Shown: positions 56,775 to 64,000 of the stretch, in pieces
How the letters are laid out: each line of letters starts with the position of its first letter
How positions within the stretch are numbered: the first letter of the stretch is position 1
Assembly (NCBI GenBank): GCA_965601685.1
Contig: CBFCWI010000002.1
Span: 1 to 64,000 of the forward strand
Source: JANQJD01 sp965601685
Lineage (GTDB): Bacteria; Pseudomonadota; Alphaproteobacteria; Rhodospirillales; Rhodospirillaceae
Reading direction: 5' to 3'
Length of the DNA stretch: 64,000 nt
The notes under the pieces: generated by a model
Databases searched by the model: none
What the model saw: the letters and a program-made list of their open reading frames with translations, nothing else
Told to the model about the DNA's origin: nothing
Made by a program: the position numbers and the translations under genes

Positions 56775-58034
56775 TTACTCAGCTGCGGCCCGCGGCGCAT
56801 TCTTGCGGGCGTTCCATTTGAGCACTTGATCGTCCCAATCATCCATACGCACGTAGGAATTAGTACGTGGATGGCTAATCATGTTAGGATCGATATCGAG
56901 GCCGATACCTTCGAGGAAATCAACCAAGCCAATGCGCTCGACCATTTCACCAGTACGTTCATGTTCGAGAGCGTTTTCAGCGAAGAACTCAATGATCTTC
57001 TGACCAAGCTCGACTAATTGCTCGAAATCTTCATCGGTTTCGAGCTTCATGAATGGTACGACCACTGTACCCATCAGATCGCCAATTTTAAGTGTACGCT
57101 TGCCACCAACCAGGACAGTTACTCCTCGGTCTTCGCCTGGCTTCAGAGCCTTGGTCATGACATTGAGGCAATGCATACAACGGACGCACGACTTATTGTC
57201 GACTGCGAGTGTATCGTTATCATTGAGCGACAGGGCATTGGTCGGACACATCGTGATGACCTGATCAATCATCCACTTGCGGCCATTCTTCGCAAGGTAC
57301 TCCTTGACCGCATCTTGGTTAACTTGCATATCATCACGCCACGTACCGATCACGGCAAAGTCTGAGCGGTGCGTGGCATTCACACAGTCGTTAGCACAGC
57401 CAGAAACCTTAAACTTAAATTTATAAGGCAAGGAAGGACGGTGCATATCATCGAGCACTGCATTGACGAGGCTACGCATGGTACGTTGCTCATCAAAACA
57501 CGACTGTTCGCACCGAGCACTGCCAACGCATGCCATTGATGTACGTACTGCTGGGCCTGCCCCACCAAGGTCAAAGCCTAGTTTATTTAACTCGTCAAAG
57601 GCCGCCTGGAGATTAGACGTGCTGATTCCCTGAAACATGATATCACCGGACTGACCGTGAAAAGCGATCAGGCCAGATCCATACTTCTCCCAGATATCAC
57701 ATAGCTTGCGCAGAATATCAGTGGAATAGTGCATACCAGCCGGTGGCATCACACGAAACGTGTGAAACTCCTTTGACTCTGGGAACTTGCTAGCAACCTC
57801 AGAAAAGCGTGGGATTACACCACCGCCATACCCAAACACAGTCGCTACCCCACCTTTCCAGTAACCCTTACGGGTTTCATAGGAGTACTCTAGTTGGCCG
57901 AGCAGGTCCTTCATCATGTTCGCGTAAGGCTTATTCTCTGCTTGGGCCAAGCGTTTGAGGCCAGTGACGAAACTCGGCCACGGACCACTTTCAAGCTGAT
58001 CCAGTAGTGGGGTACTTGGCATTGATTTTGCCAT
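56775..58034 (-). CDS. dsrA: Reverse dissimilatory sulfite reductase alpha subunit
   Basis: DsrA is the catalytic alpha subunit that oxidises DsrC-bound sulfur to sulfite. The 419-residue protein has the siroheme-[4Fe-4S] binding cysteines in ACVGSARCEQSCFDEQ and KVSGCANDCVNATHRSDF, and a ferredoxin domain (CVRCMHCLNVM). Co-occurrence with dsrEFH and dsrL marks the oxidative type. The start ATG 58034 has AAGGAG upstream and a TATAAT box 38 bp before it. It is the first gene of the cluster. Confidence 0.97.
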   Translation of the reverse strand: MAKSMPSTPLLDQLESGPWPSFVTGLKRLAQAENKPYANMMKDLLGQLEYSYETRKGYWKGGVATVFGYGGGVIPRFSEVASKFPESKEFHTFRVMPPAGMHYSTDILRKLCDIWEKYGSGLIAFHGQSGDIMFQGISTSNLQAAFDELNKLGFDLGGAGPAVRTSMACVGSARCEQSCFDEQRTMRSLVNAVLDDMHRPSLPYKFKFKVSGCANDCVNATHRSDFAVIGTWRDDMQVNQDAVKEYLAKNGRKWMIDQVITMCPTNALSLNDNDTLAVDNKSCVRCMHCLNVMTKALKPGEDRGVTVLVGGKRTLKIGDLMGTVVVPFMKLETDEDFEQLVELGQKIIEFFAENALEHERTGEMVERIGLVDFLEGIGLDIDPNMISHPRTNSYVRMDDWDDQVLKWNARKNAPRAAAE

Positions 58035-58744
58035 TGATTTTACTCCTTAAAATTGCGCACGTTAAGCATGCGATTATAAAACAATAATCACCACGCTACA
58101 GCACTGCTCTTACGAGCATTTACACACGACACTATCATGGTAGCCAGCCAACACACTCCGTATCCTGAGCGACGGAACTCCACCGATGGGCTGTGAACTG
58201 ACCTTCCAGCAGCACATGCTGCGGCGCGCCCATCCACGCGCGGACAAACCTCTACCGAGACTTTATAAATATCTGTTCTTGATTCAAAGAACTTCAGCCC
58301 CATCCCTTAATCTGCTCTCCACACACTCTGCAAATCTTGCATCAACATAAAGGCTGTGCACCATTGATTTCGTCTTGGATCATATTGATCCACAGTACTG
58401 CTACCTGGCAACCAGCGACGTGCCTCCTCCCGCTAACGACATACTCTTTGTCCCAATGACCTTCAACCCCTGCAGCACGACGTATACCGTATATCGTGTG
58501 GCGCTTCCTTCACGACCACATCTTACATTAATGGATCATAATGTAAGTATCCGAAAGGAATCCAGCGTATTTTTCGTTGCTGACTGGATTCAGCTCCTTG
58601 AGCGCTATACTGCCGCTCTCAGCAGCGGACTGCAGAAAGCTATGCACAGGTTCCTGCCGTACCTGTACTTGTGCTATAGAGAGAAAGTAGCGATCACTTC
58701 CTTGCGAGGCTACTATGCCGTCGACGGCACACCTCCATCATATT
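58035..58744. other. 710-bp region between dsrA and the TauD-like gene
   Basis: The region carries the dsrA promoter on the left. A 128-codon open frame from a TTG at 58375 (to 58761) has no recognisable motif and overlaps the TauD-like start, so it is not called. No regulator gene is present. A run around 58180-58260 is GC-rich with dyads but no clear terminator. Confidence 0.45.
58073..58078 (-). promoter_or_regulatory. TATAAT -10 box upstream of dsrA
   Basis: A perfect TATAAT (minus strand, 58078 to 58073) lies 38 bp upstream of the dsrA ATG. No good -35 stands 16-18 bp before it (best CTGTAG), so transcription may need an activator or a different sigma factor. Confidence 0.4.
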
Positions 58745-59635
58745 ATGTGTTCACCTTTTAGACTAGATGTTTCCGACTCCTACTATCGCTGGCGTGATGC
58801 CAAGCTGCAGGACTATCCGGCTACAGTCGAGGCACTGATAGTGGAGCTATGTACACCTGGTTATGCGACGCCCGCTGAACAAGTTGCCATTGAACACCTA
58901 TGCCGCAAAACGAACATGGCCATCTATGCTGCTTCTCCCTTCTCCAGTAGGGAGACACTCAAATCATTTGCGCGTCTTTTTGGCCTGAAAAGTTTGGATA
59001 CTAACCCGCTGGCTGATGAAGACAGCATATCATCTATTTCTGCTACTACTAATCTACAAGGACAGAATAGTGCATTGCAAAGTTATATTCCCTATACGGA
59101 TAGACCTATTTCCTGGCATACAGACGGCTACTACAATCCATCGCATCGACTAGTGCGGGGCATGATTCTGCATTGTGTGACCCCTGCTATCGTAGGAGGC
59201 ATCAACGCTGTGCTGGATCCTGAAATTCTCTACATCCGCCTGCGCGACGAGGCGCCAGAAACAGTCGCAATACTATCACGACCCGATTCTATGATCATTC
59301 CAGCTAACACAGACGACACTCGGCCGGACCGGACTGGGCCCGTTTTCTCCTACGATTCACAAGGACGTCACCTTCACATGCGTTATACCCACCGCACCCG
59401 TAGCATTATCTGGCACGAAGAGGCAGTAGCGGCTGCAGCCCACCTTCGGGCTATCCTGGATGCAGAAGATGTACCTTACGTCTTTCGTCACCGTTTGGAA
59501 TCTGGCCAAGGGCTGATCTGTAACAATGTGCTACATACGCGTGCGTCCTTCCGCGACGAGCCGCACAGCCAACGCCTTTTCTATCGTGCTAGATTCCTAG
59601 AGCGGGTCGCAGATACAAGTTGGCTCTCTCCCTGA
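58745..59635 (+). CDS. TauD/TfdA-family Fe(II)/2-oxoglutarate dioxygenase-like protein
   Basis: This 296-residue protein has the cupin-type 2-His-1-carboxylate site: H125 and D127 in SWHTDGYYN, and distal H264 in NNVLHTRASF, with the 2-oxoglutarate-binding Arg near RLFYRARF. The start is ATG 58745; a frame opens 10 codons earlier at 58715. The substrate is unknown; TauD itself frees sulfite from taurine. It stands divergent from dsrA and 60 bp before a small unknown gene. It lacks a signal peptide. Function in sulfur metabolism is only suggested by position. Confidence 0.85.
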   Translation: MCSPFRLDVSDSYYRWRDAKLQDYPATVEALIVELCTPGYATPAEQVAIEHLCRKTNMAIYAASPFSSRETLKSFARLFGLKSLDTNPLADEDSISSISATTNLQGQNSALQSYIPYTDRPISWHTDGYYNPSHRLVRGMILHCVTPAIVGGINAVLDPEILYIRLRDEAPETVAILSRPDSMIIPANTDDTRPDRTGPVFSYDSQGRHLHMRYTHRTRSIIWHEEAVAAAAHLRAILDAEDVPYVFRHRLESGQGLICNNVLHTRASFRDEPHSQRLFYRARFLERVADTSWLSP

Positions 59636-59696
59636 TAAGGAGGAGGTCAAGGTGACTGGCGCTGCGGCCGGGACTCGGCATGAAGATGGAGACACA

Positions 59697-59930
59697 ATGA
59701 GCATGGGACTGGATGAGACACTCACTTTTCTCGATAAACTCTTGGCTCCATGGGGCAAGGAGATCGATCTTAAGGCAGTTGATTATGAGAGTGGACTGCA
59801 AATGCTGCGTGTTACGATACGGGAAAAGAGCCGTTTCACGTTAATAGATCTCGACACAGAAACGGCTTCAAAACTTGCGAGTCATTTAGCTGCCTGGGCT
59901 GAGCAAGCAAAAAGGAATATGGATTCTTGA
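59697..59930 (+). CDS. Small conserved-looking protein of unknown function
   Basis: This 77-residue soluble protein (start ATG 59697; the frame opens at 59652) reads MSMGLDETLTFLDKLLAPWG and then alternates predicted strands and helices (LQMLRVTIREKSRFTLIDLD, TASKLASHLAAWAEQAKRN). No Cys, no signal. It follows the TauD-like gene by 62 bp and has a strong GGAGGAGGT site at 59639-59647 ahead of the longer start 59652. I do not recognise the family. It may act with the dioxygenase. Confidence 0.65.
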   Translation: MSMGLDETLTFLDKLLAPWGKEIDLKAVDYESGLQMLRVTIREKSRFTLIDLDTETASKLASHLAAWAEQAKRNMDS

Positions 59931-60228
59931 GAGTAGCGGAGCGGAGCGCGTTCTGCAGAAAGAGCTGGACGTGTTCTCCACAGTTGTTATGGGTCACTAT
60001 GACGGCCCTGAGGATGCTTGCTGCGTGTCTACTGGGCATCTGCAGGTACACATCCATTATATAGAGCGAGCATACGCTGTCGTTCAATGCTGTTGACATA
60101 ATAAAACATTACTTAATAAAACTATTGTAGCAATATAAAGCTGTATGGAAGTGAATGCTGCAATTAAGAACTATTTGCTGTACAATAATACAAAGAACTT
60201 CAGTGCATTGAAAGCTGGGGATACATGC
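59931..60228. other. Intergenic region upstream of rph
   Basis: About 300 bp with no gene. The stretch at 60095-60200 is AT-rich and should hold the rph-rdgB promoter. The frame of rph is open from TTG/ATG 60145, but the extra residues match nothing. Confidence 0.45.
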
Positions 60229-60954
60229 ATGAGACCTTCAGGCCGCGCGCCGGATCAACTCCGTCCCATCATACTCAAGCCTAATGTTAACAAGTATGCA
60301 GAAGGCTCGTGCCTGGCCCGCTTCGGAGAAACCGCTGTCCTGTGTACGGCTTCTGTAGAGAAAAAACCACCCTCCTTCCTCCGTGGCACTGGCCGTGGAT
60401 GGATCACTGCTGAATACGGTATGTTGCCTCGTGCCACGCATGCCCGCACAGATCGCGAAGCGACCAGAGGGCAACAAAGTGGTCGTACACAGGAAATACA
60501 GCGTTTGATTGGTCGCTCATTACGGGCTATCACTGATTTAAAGGCAGTGGGAGAGATGCAGATCAAGATTGACTGTGATGTGCTCTTAGCCGACGGCGGC
60601 ACACGTACCACTGCTATTACTGGTGCCTACGTCGCGCTGCATCTCGCTTGCCAACGGCTTGTACAACTGGGCCTCCTGGGGTCTTTACCCATCGTTGATC
60701 AGGTCGCAGCGGTCTCCTGCGGCTTCTACCATGACGTAGCGGTACTGGATCTGGACTACACGGAGGATTCAATGGCCCAGGCTGATGCCAATTTTATTCT
60801 AACTGCGTCTGGTACTATAGTTGAGATCCAGGGCACCGCTGAGGACAGGCCATTCACACGTGATCAATTTCTCCAGCTGCTCGATCTAGCACAAGAAGGT
60901 GTTAACGCATTAGCTAAGGTGCAGCGCGCGACGCTTGGGATGAGGAGAGTCTAA
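60229..60954 (+). CDS. rph: Ribonuclease PH
   Basis: RNase PH is a phosphorolytic 3'-exoribonuclease for tRNA and rRNA trimming. The 241-residue protein begins [18 protein letters not shown] and has [40 protein letters not shown], and [20 protein letters not shown], all hallmarks. The start is ATG 60229. rdgB follows 3 bp later, a common pair. Confidence 0.97.
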   Translation: MRPSGRAPDQLRPIILKPNVNKYAEGSCLARFGETAVLCTASVEKKPPSFLRGTGRGWITAEYGMLPRATHARTDREATRGQQSGRTQEIQRLIGRSLRAITDLKAVGEMQIKIDCDVLLADGGTRTTAITGAYVALHLACQRLVQLGLLGSLPIVDQVAAVSCGFYHDVAVLDLDYTEDSMAQADANFILTASGTIVEIQGTAEDRPFTRDQFLQLLDLAQEGVNALAKVQRATLGMRRV

Positions 60955-60957
60955 AAA

Positions 60958-61557
60958 ATGTCACGTCCATTTGCTGGCACCCAGCTGATAGTGGCCAGCC
61001 ATAACAAGGGTAAGGTGCAAGAACTGACAGAATTGCTCTCGCCTTTTCATGTAGAGGTTGTTGCAGCCGGGGCTTTAGGCTTACCTGAGCCGGCGGAGAC
61101 GGGTGCTACCTTCGCCGATAACGCCGCCTGCAAGGCCTTAAAAGCCGCAGCAGCAGCAGGCCTACCAGCTCTCGCTGATGATTCCGGTCTGGCGGTGACA
61201 GCGCTAGGCGGTGCACCTGGTCTTTACTCTGCCCGCTGGGCCAGGGCTGCGCAAGGCTTTGCCACCGCTATGGCCCGAGTGAACACTGCGCTAGGCGATA
61301 CGAACGACCGCTCAGCCCGCTTTACATGTGCCCTTGCTCTCGCCTGGCCCGACGGGCATACAGAAATCTTCGAAGGGGTTGTGGAGGGAAGTATCGTATG
61401 GCCTCCTCGGGGAAGCAATGGATTCGGGTACGATCCTATTTTCCAACCATCAGGTCACACCGTCACCTTTGCAGAGATGGATCCTCGAGGGAAGCATGCT
61501 CTCAGTCACCGAGTACGCGCTTTTCGCAAGTTAGTTGCAGCTTGTTTCCCCTCTTGA
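60958..61557 (+). CDS. rdgB: XTP/dITP diphosphatase (RdgB/HAM1)
   Basis: RdgB removes non-canonical purine nucleoside triphosphates (XTP, dITP). The 199-residue protein has the substrate loop [46 protein letters not shown] and the terminal LSHRVRAF. The ATG is 3 bp after the rph stop, with GAGGAG inside rph. The usual downstream hemW is absent. Confidence 0.97.
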   Translation: MSRPFAGTQLIVASHNKGKVQELTELLSPFHVEVVAAGALGLPEPAETGATFADNAACKALKAAAAAGLPALADDSGLAVTALGGAPGLYSARWARAAQGFATAMARVNTALGDTNDRSARFTCALALAWPDGHTEIFEGVVEGSIVWPPRGSNGFGYDPIFQPSGHTVTFAEMDPRGKHALSHRVRAFRKLVAACFPS

Positions 61558-61671
61558 AAAGGCTAATATTTTCTCGCTCTAATTATATAGAAGATTCTTC
61601 ATTCGCTGATAGCATGCAGTCATGTCTGTTTGAACGCGCTAAGGTCTTGCCACTTGGAATGATAGGTACGG

Positions 61672-62649
61672 CTACTTTCGTATACCCGCTGTCAGGATAG
61701 AATCTAAGGTTTCTGTATTTTGCCAAGCTATAGTAATAGTGAATACAACAACTTGCTGTCGCTGAGCAGGAGTGAGGCGCACGGCATCCTTAGCAGTAGT
61801 CACAGGAATGGCGCGAAGTGCAGAAGCCTCTTCTAGAATGAGCTGGATCTCGAGTGCTGTATAGGGTTTGTGGTCAGCAAATGGATGACAGGCTATCACA
61901 ACGGCCCCAATAGCCTGCAGAGTAGCAAAAAACTTTTCTGGGCGGCCGATTCCGGCAAAGGCAACAACCCGCTGGCCGCTGAGTGCCGCCGCTTCAGGTC
62001 CCGGCACTAGATGCGTCTGGAGCACTGGCAACCCACAAGAAAGCCACCTGGTGGCGATTCCGTACTCATCTTCACCCACTACTACTAATGCTGATGCACG
62101 CGCCAGCCCACGCTCCACTGGCTCTCGCAATGGACCTGCTGGCAGAAGACAGCTATTGCCAAAGGCATAACCTCCATCAACTACTACCAGAGTCACGTCC
62201 TGGTGTAGGGTAGGATGTTGATGACCATCATCCATAACAATAACCTGTGCTCCTATGGAAGCTGCCAGGCGTGCACCATCAGCCCTGCAGTATGCAATAA
62301 TAGTTGGTGCCTGAGCCGCTAGCAGCAGCACCTCGTCGCCTACTCGCTCAGCTCCGTCCCGTTCCAATATCACTTGGAGTGGCCCGCGTGCCTTGCCGCC
62401 GTAGCCACGGGCTACAAACACTGGAAAAACACCAAGGTTGTTAAAACGACGTGCGATAGCCAGCGCGACAGGAGTCTTCCCCGCACCCCCGGCCACGAGA
62501 TTACCGACACAGACTACTGGCACCGGTGCCCGCCACGGTCGTTCACAGGCAAGACGCCACGCGGTTGCCGCTCCATACAGCAACCCTAACGGCTCCAGCA
62601 GATGTGCAAGCCACCCATTTGCTTGCCAAAAATCAGGGGTTCTTCGCAC
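61672..62649 (-). CDS. lpxK: Tetraacyldisaccharide 4'-kinase
   Basis: LpxK phosphorylates the lipid A precursor at the inner membrane. The 325-residue protein has the family N-terminus RRTPDFWQANGWLAHLL, the P-loop GNLVAGGAGKTPVALAI, GDEVLLLAAQAPT, and VIVMDDGHQH. The start is GTG 62649 or GTG 62655; the frame opens at TTG 62682. Any of these overlaps the end of waaA. It follows waaA and shares its unit. Confidence 0.94.
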   Translation of the reverse strand: MRRTPDFWQANGWLAHLLEPLGLLYGAATAWRLACERPWRAPVPVVCVGNLVAGGAGKTPVALAIARRFNNLGVFPVFVARGYGGKARGPLQVILERDGAERVGDEVLLLAAQAPTIIAYCRADGARLAASIGAQVIVMDDGHQHPTLHQDVTLVVVDGGYAFGNSCLLPAGPLREPVERGLARASALVVVGEDEYGIATRWLSCGLPVLQTHLVPGPEAAALSGQRVVAFAGIGRPEKFFATLQAIGAVVIACHPFADHKPYTALEIQLILEEASALRAIPVTTAKDAVRLTPAQRQQVVVFTITIAWQNTETLDSILTAGIRK

Positions 62650-63970
62650 GTCCACTCTCAGGCCTGATAGCTCCAAGATCAAGATACGGGGTCAGACGTT
62701 CAATTAATCGCTGTATCACTCCTGCTTCTGTATTTGCGAAGGTCTTTCCAGCCACTCCCATAGTGGCACGCGTTCTTCTATCAGCGAGCAGAGTCTCTAC
62801 TTCTGCACCGAGGTGAACCTCATCAGACACGGTGCGGGCAGTACCAGCGGCAACCATACGGGCTGCAATATCCGCAAAATTGTCCATATGTGGTCCGAAC
62901 AGAATAGCACAGCCCAGTCTAGCTGGTTCCAGGGGATTTTGCCCTCCACTACCGAAAAGTGATTTACCCATGAAAACTACTGGTGCTACACGGAAAAATA
63001 GTCCTAACTCACCAATGGTATCTACCAGATAAACTCCAGACACAGAGGGCACAGATTCACCAACACTGCGCCTGGTTACCTGGAGGCCTGTTGCAGCCAA
63101 TTCAGCAGCAATGGCTGTACCCCTGGATGGATGGCGAGGTGCGACTATTGTCAATAGTCTTGGGTGGTATGTTATTAACTTTTGATGTATTCTACCAGCG
63201 GCAGATTCTTCACCGGCGTGGGTGGAAGCAGCTAGCCATACCGGCCGCCCAGCCAACTGCCTCTGCATACGAGCTAATGCTTCAGTATCAGCAGGTAGGG
63301 GTGGGGCAGCAAACTTAAGGTTGCCAACATAATCAGTCCGTGTGGCGCCTAAAACTGATAAGCGGTCACAATCCTGTAGAGTTTGGCCCAGACACAGATC
63401 AAATGCTGCTAACATTGGCCCGATTCCTTGCGGCCATTTTTGCCATCGACGAAATGAGTGCTCAGAGATGCGACCGTTGACTAGTACTAGGGGTACGGCG
63501 CGTCGACGGATCTCCAGGATTGCATTGGGCCAGAACTCAGATTCTGTCCACAGCACTAGAGTGGGACGCCAGTAATCCAGAAAACGCCTGAGGAATACAG
63601 CCCGGTCCATGGGCATATATTGGTGATAGGCCCGGGTAGGTAGACGTTCGGTTACTAATAGAGCGGAGGAAACACTGCCAGTTGTCATTAATACTGAGAA
63701 AAAAGATTGTCTTCTTAGTATTTTATCAATTAAAGGAAGTACAGATAAGCTTTCTCCAACGCTTGCGGCATGTAGCCACAGAAGGGGACCAGGCGGTCTC
63801 AACTGTCCCGGCTGCCCCAGGCGTTCGCCGAGCCGGGTTAACTCTTCCTTGCCGTGCCACAGGCGCCAGGCGAGGTAGCCATAGATTATGACTCCGCAGG
63901 AAGTCGTTAGTACCCGGTACATAGTAAGCAGTAGCGAACTTTCCGCTGACATCGGATCATCTTTGCTCAA
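62633..63970 (-). CDS. waaA: Kdo transferase WaaA (KdtA)
   Basis: WaaA adds Kdo to lipid IVA. The 445-residue GT30 protein has an N-terminal membrane segment (YRVLTTSCGVIIYGYLAWRL), LLWLHAASVGESLSVLPL, ARAY-type PMDRAVFLRRFLDYWRP, and the C-terminal GSGGQNPLEPA. The start is probably TTG 63970, with GGCGGAGG just ahead; ATG 63952 is an alternative. With lpxK it shows that the cell makes Kdo-lipid A. Confidence 0.94.
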   Translation of the reverse strand: MSKDDPMSAESSLLLTMYRVLTTSCGVIIYGYLAWRLWHGKEELTRLGERLGQPGQLRPPGPLLWLHAASVGESLSVLPLIDKILRRQSFFSVLMTTGSVSSALLVTERLPTRAYHQYMPMDRAVFLRRFLDYWRPTLVLWTESEFWPNAILEIRRRAVPLVLVNGRISEHSFRRWQKWPQGIGPMLAAFDLCLGQTLQDCDRLSVLGATRTDYVGNLKFAAPPLPADTEALARMQRQLAGRPVWLAASTHAGEESAAGRIHQKLITYHPRLLTIVAPRHPSRGTAIAAELAATGLQVTRRSVGESVPSVSGVYLVDTIGELGLFFRVAPVVFMGKSLFGSGGQNPLEPARLGCAILFGPHMDNFADIAARMVAAGTARTVSDEVHLGAEVETLLADRRTRATMGVAGKTFANTEAGVIQRLIERLTPYLDLGAIRPESGRAKNP

Positions 63971-64000
63971 CGTATCCTCCGCCGGGTAGACTTGCGCTGG
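63967..64000 (-). CDS. Partial C-terminus of an upstream gene
   Basis: One frame reads through from the window edge to a TGA at 63969-63967 whose bases overlap the waaA TTG as TTGA. It encodes only the end QRKSTRRRIR. In relatives a DUF374 acyltransferase-like gene often precedes waaA, which would fit, but 10 residues cannot show it. Confidence 0.35.
   Translation of the reverse strand, partial: QRKSTRRRIR

Noticed and set aside
58375..58761. 128-codon plus-strand frame between dsrA and the TauD-like gene
   Set aside because: TTG start without a ribosome site, no recognisable motif, overlaps the TauD-like start.

Overview
The window reads as chromosomal DNA of an alphaproteobacterium (Rhodospirillales-like) that lives by oxidising reduced sulfur and fixing CO2. 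Evidence for the class is a class I lysyl-tRNA synthetase, the alphaproteobacterial forms of AddB, SerC and dihydroorotase, a 41-residue bL36, and the gene order ubiE-ubiB-coaBC. Evidence for the lifestyle is a reverse-type dsr cluster (dsrABEFHCMKLJOP, 58034 down to 46588) and a phosphoribulokinase (17888-18799). By eye the base composition is near 50% GC. There are no phage, IS or CRISPR sequences.

Several conserved neighbour genes are absent from their expected places (rpoZ, phoH, amgK/murU, addA, dsrN), and their sites are often unexplained non-coding gaps of 0.3-0.7 kb. Short tandem duplications and a gene remnant occur between genes. This suggests a reduced, still eroding genome such as that of a chemosynthetic symbiont; the flatworm symbiont Candidatus Riegeria is one candidate, but that is inference only.

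Layout. 1-3.3 kb: purB, folK and a NYN-domain protein. 4-7.4 kb: a GH13 alpha-amylase-family enzyme and GlgE, for alpha-glucan storage. 8-12.3 kb: serC, serA and a dihydroorotase. 12.5-16.5 kb: tRNA-Cys and tRNA-Asn from a clear promoter, then corC, ybeY, dciA-like and mutY. 16.5-18.8 kb: a CitE-type malyl-CoA lyase-like gene and phosphoribulokinase. 19-27.7 kb: tsaD, bamD, class I lysS, an SDR protein, tsaE and addB. 27.7-29.2 kb: a cyclomaltodextrinase-like GH13. 29.5-35.6 kb: a complete biotin cluster bioF-(esterase)-bioC-bioD-bioA-bioB with 1-4 bp overlaps. 35.6-42 kb: cysK, coaBC, ubiB, ubiE, an orphan MrpF-like membrane ORF, rpmJ and nth. 42-46.5 kb: yggS, a thiE-like gene, an outer-membrane beta-barrel protein and thiC. 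46.6-58 kb: the dsr cluster. 58.7-59.9 kb: a TauD/TfdA-like dioxygenase and a small unknown protein, divergent from dsrA. 60.2-64 kb: rph, rdgB, lpxK, waaA and the tail of one more gene.

Together the genes describe a cell that takes electrons from stored or persulfidic sulfur through DsrC, DsrAB and DsrL plus the DsrMKJOP membrane complex, fixes carbon through the Calvin cycle, stores it as alpha-glucan, and still makes biotin, thiamin pyrimidine, CoA, ubiquinone, serine, cysteine and lipopolysaccharide.

The least expected items are a decayed DsrL-like fragment between dsrK and dsrL, a MutY whose catalytic Asp is Glu, a biotin-cluster esterase with altered oxyanion and nucleophile motifs, the TauD-like pair beside dsr, the orphan MrpF-like ORF overlapping ubiE, and recurring 10-12 bp tandem duplications between genes.
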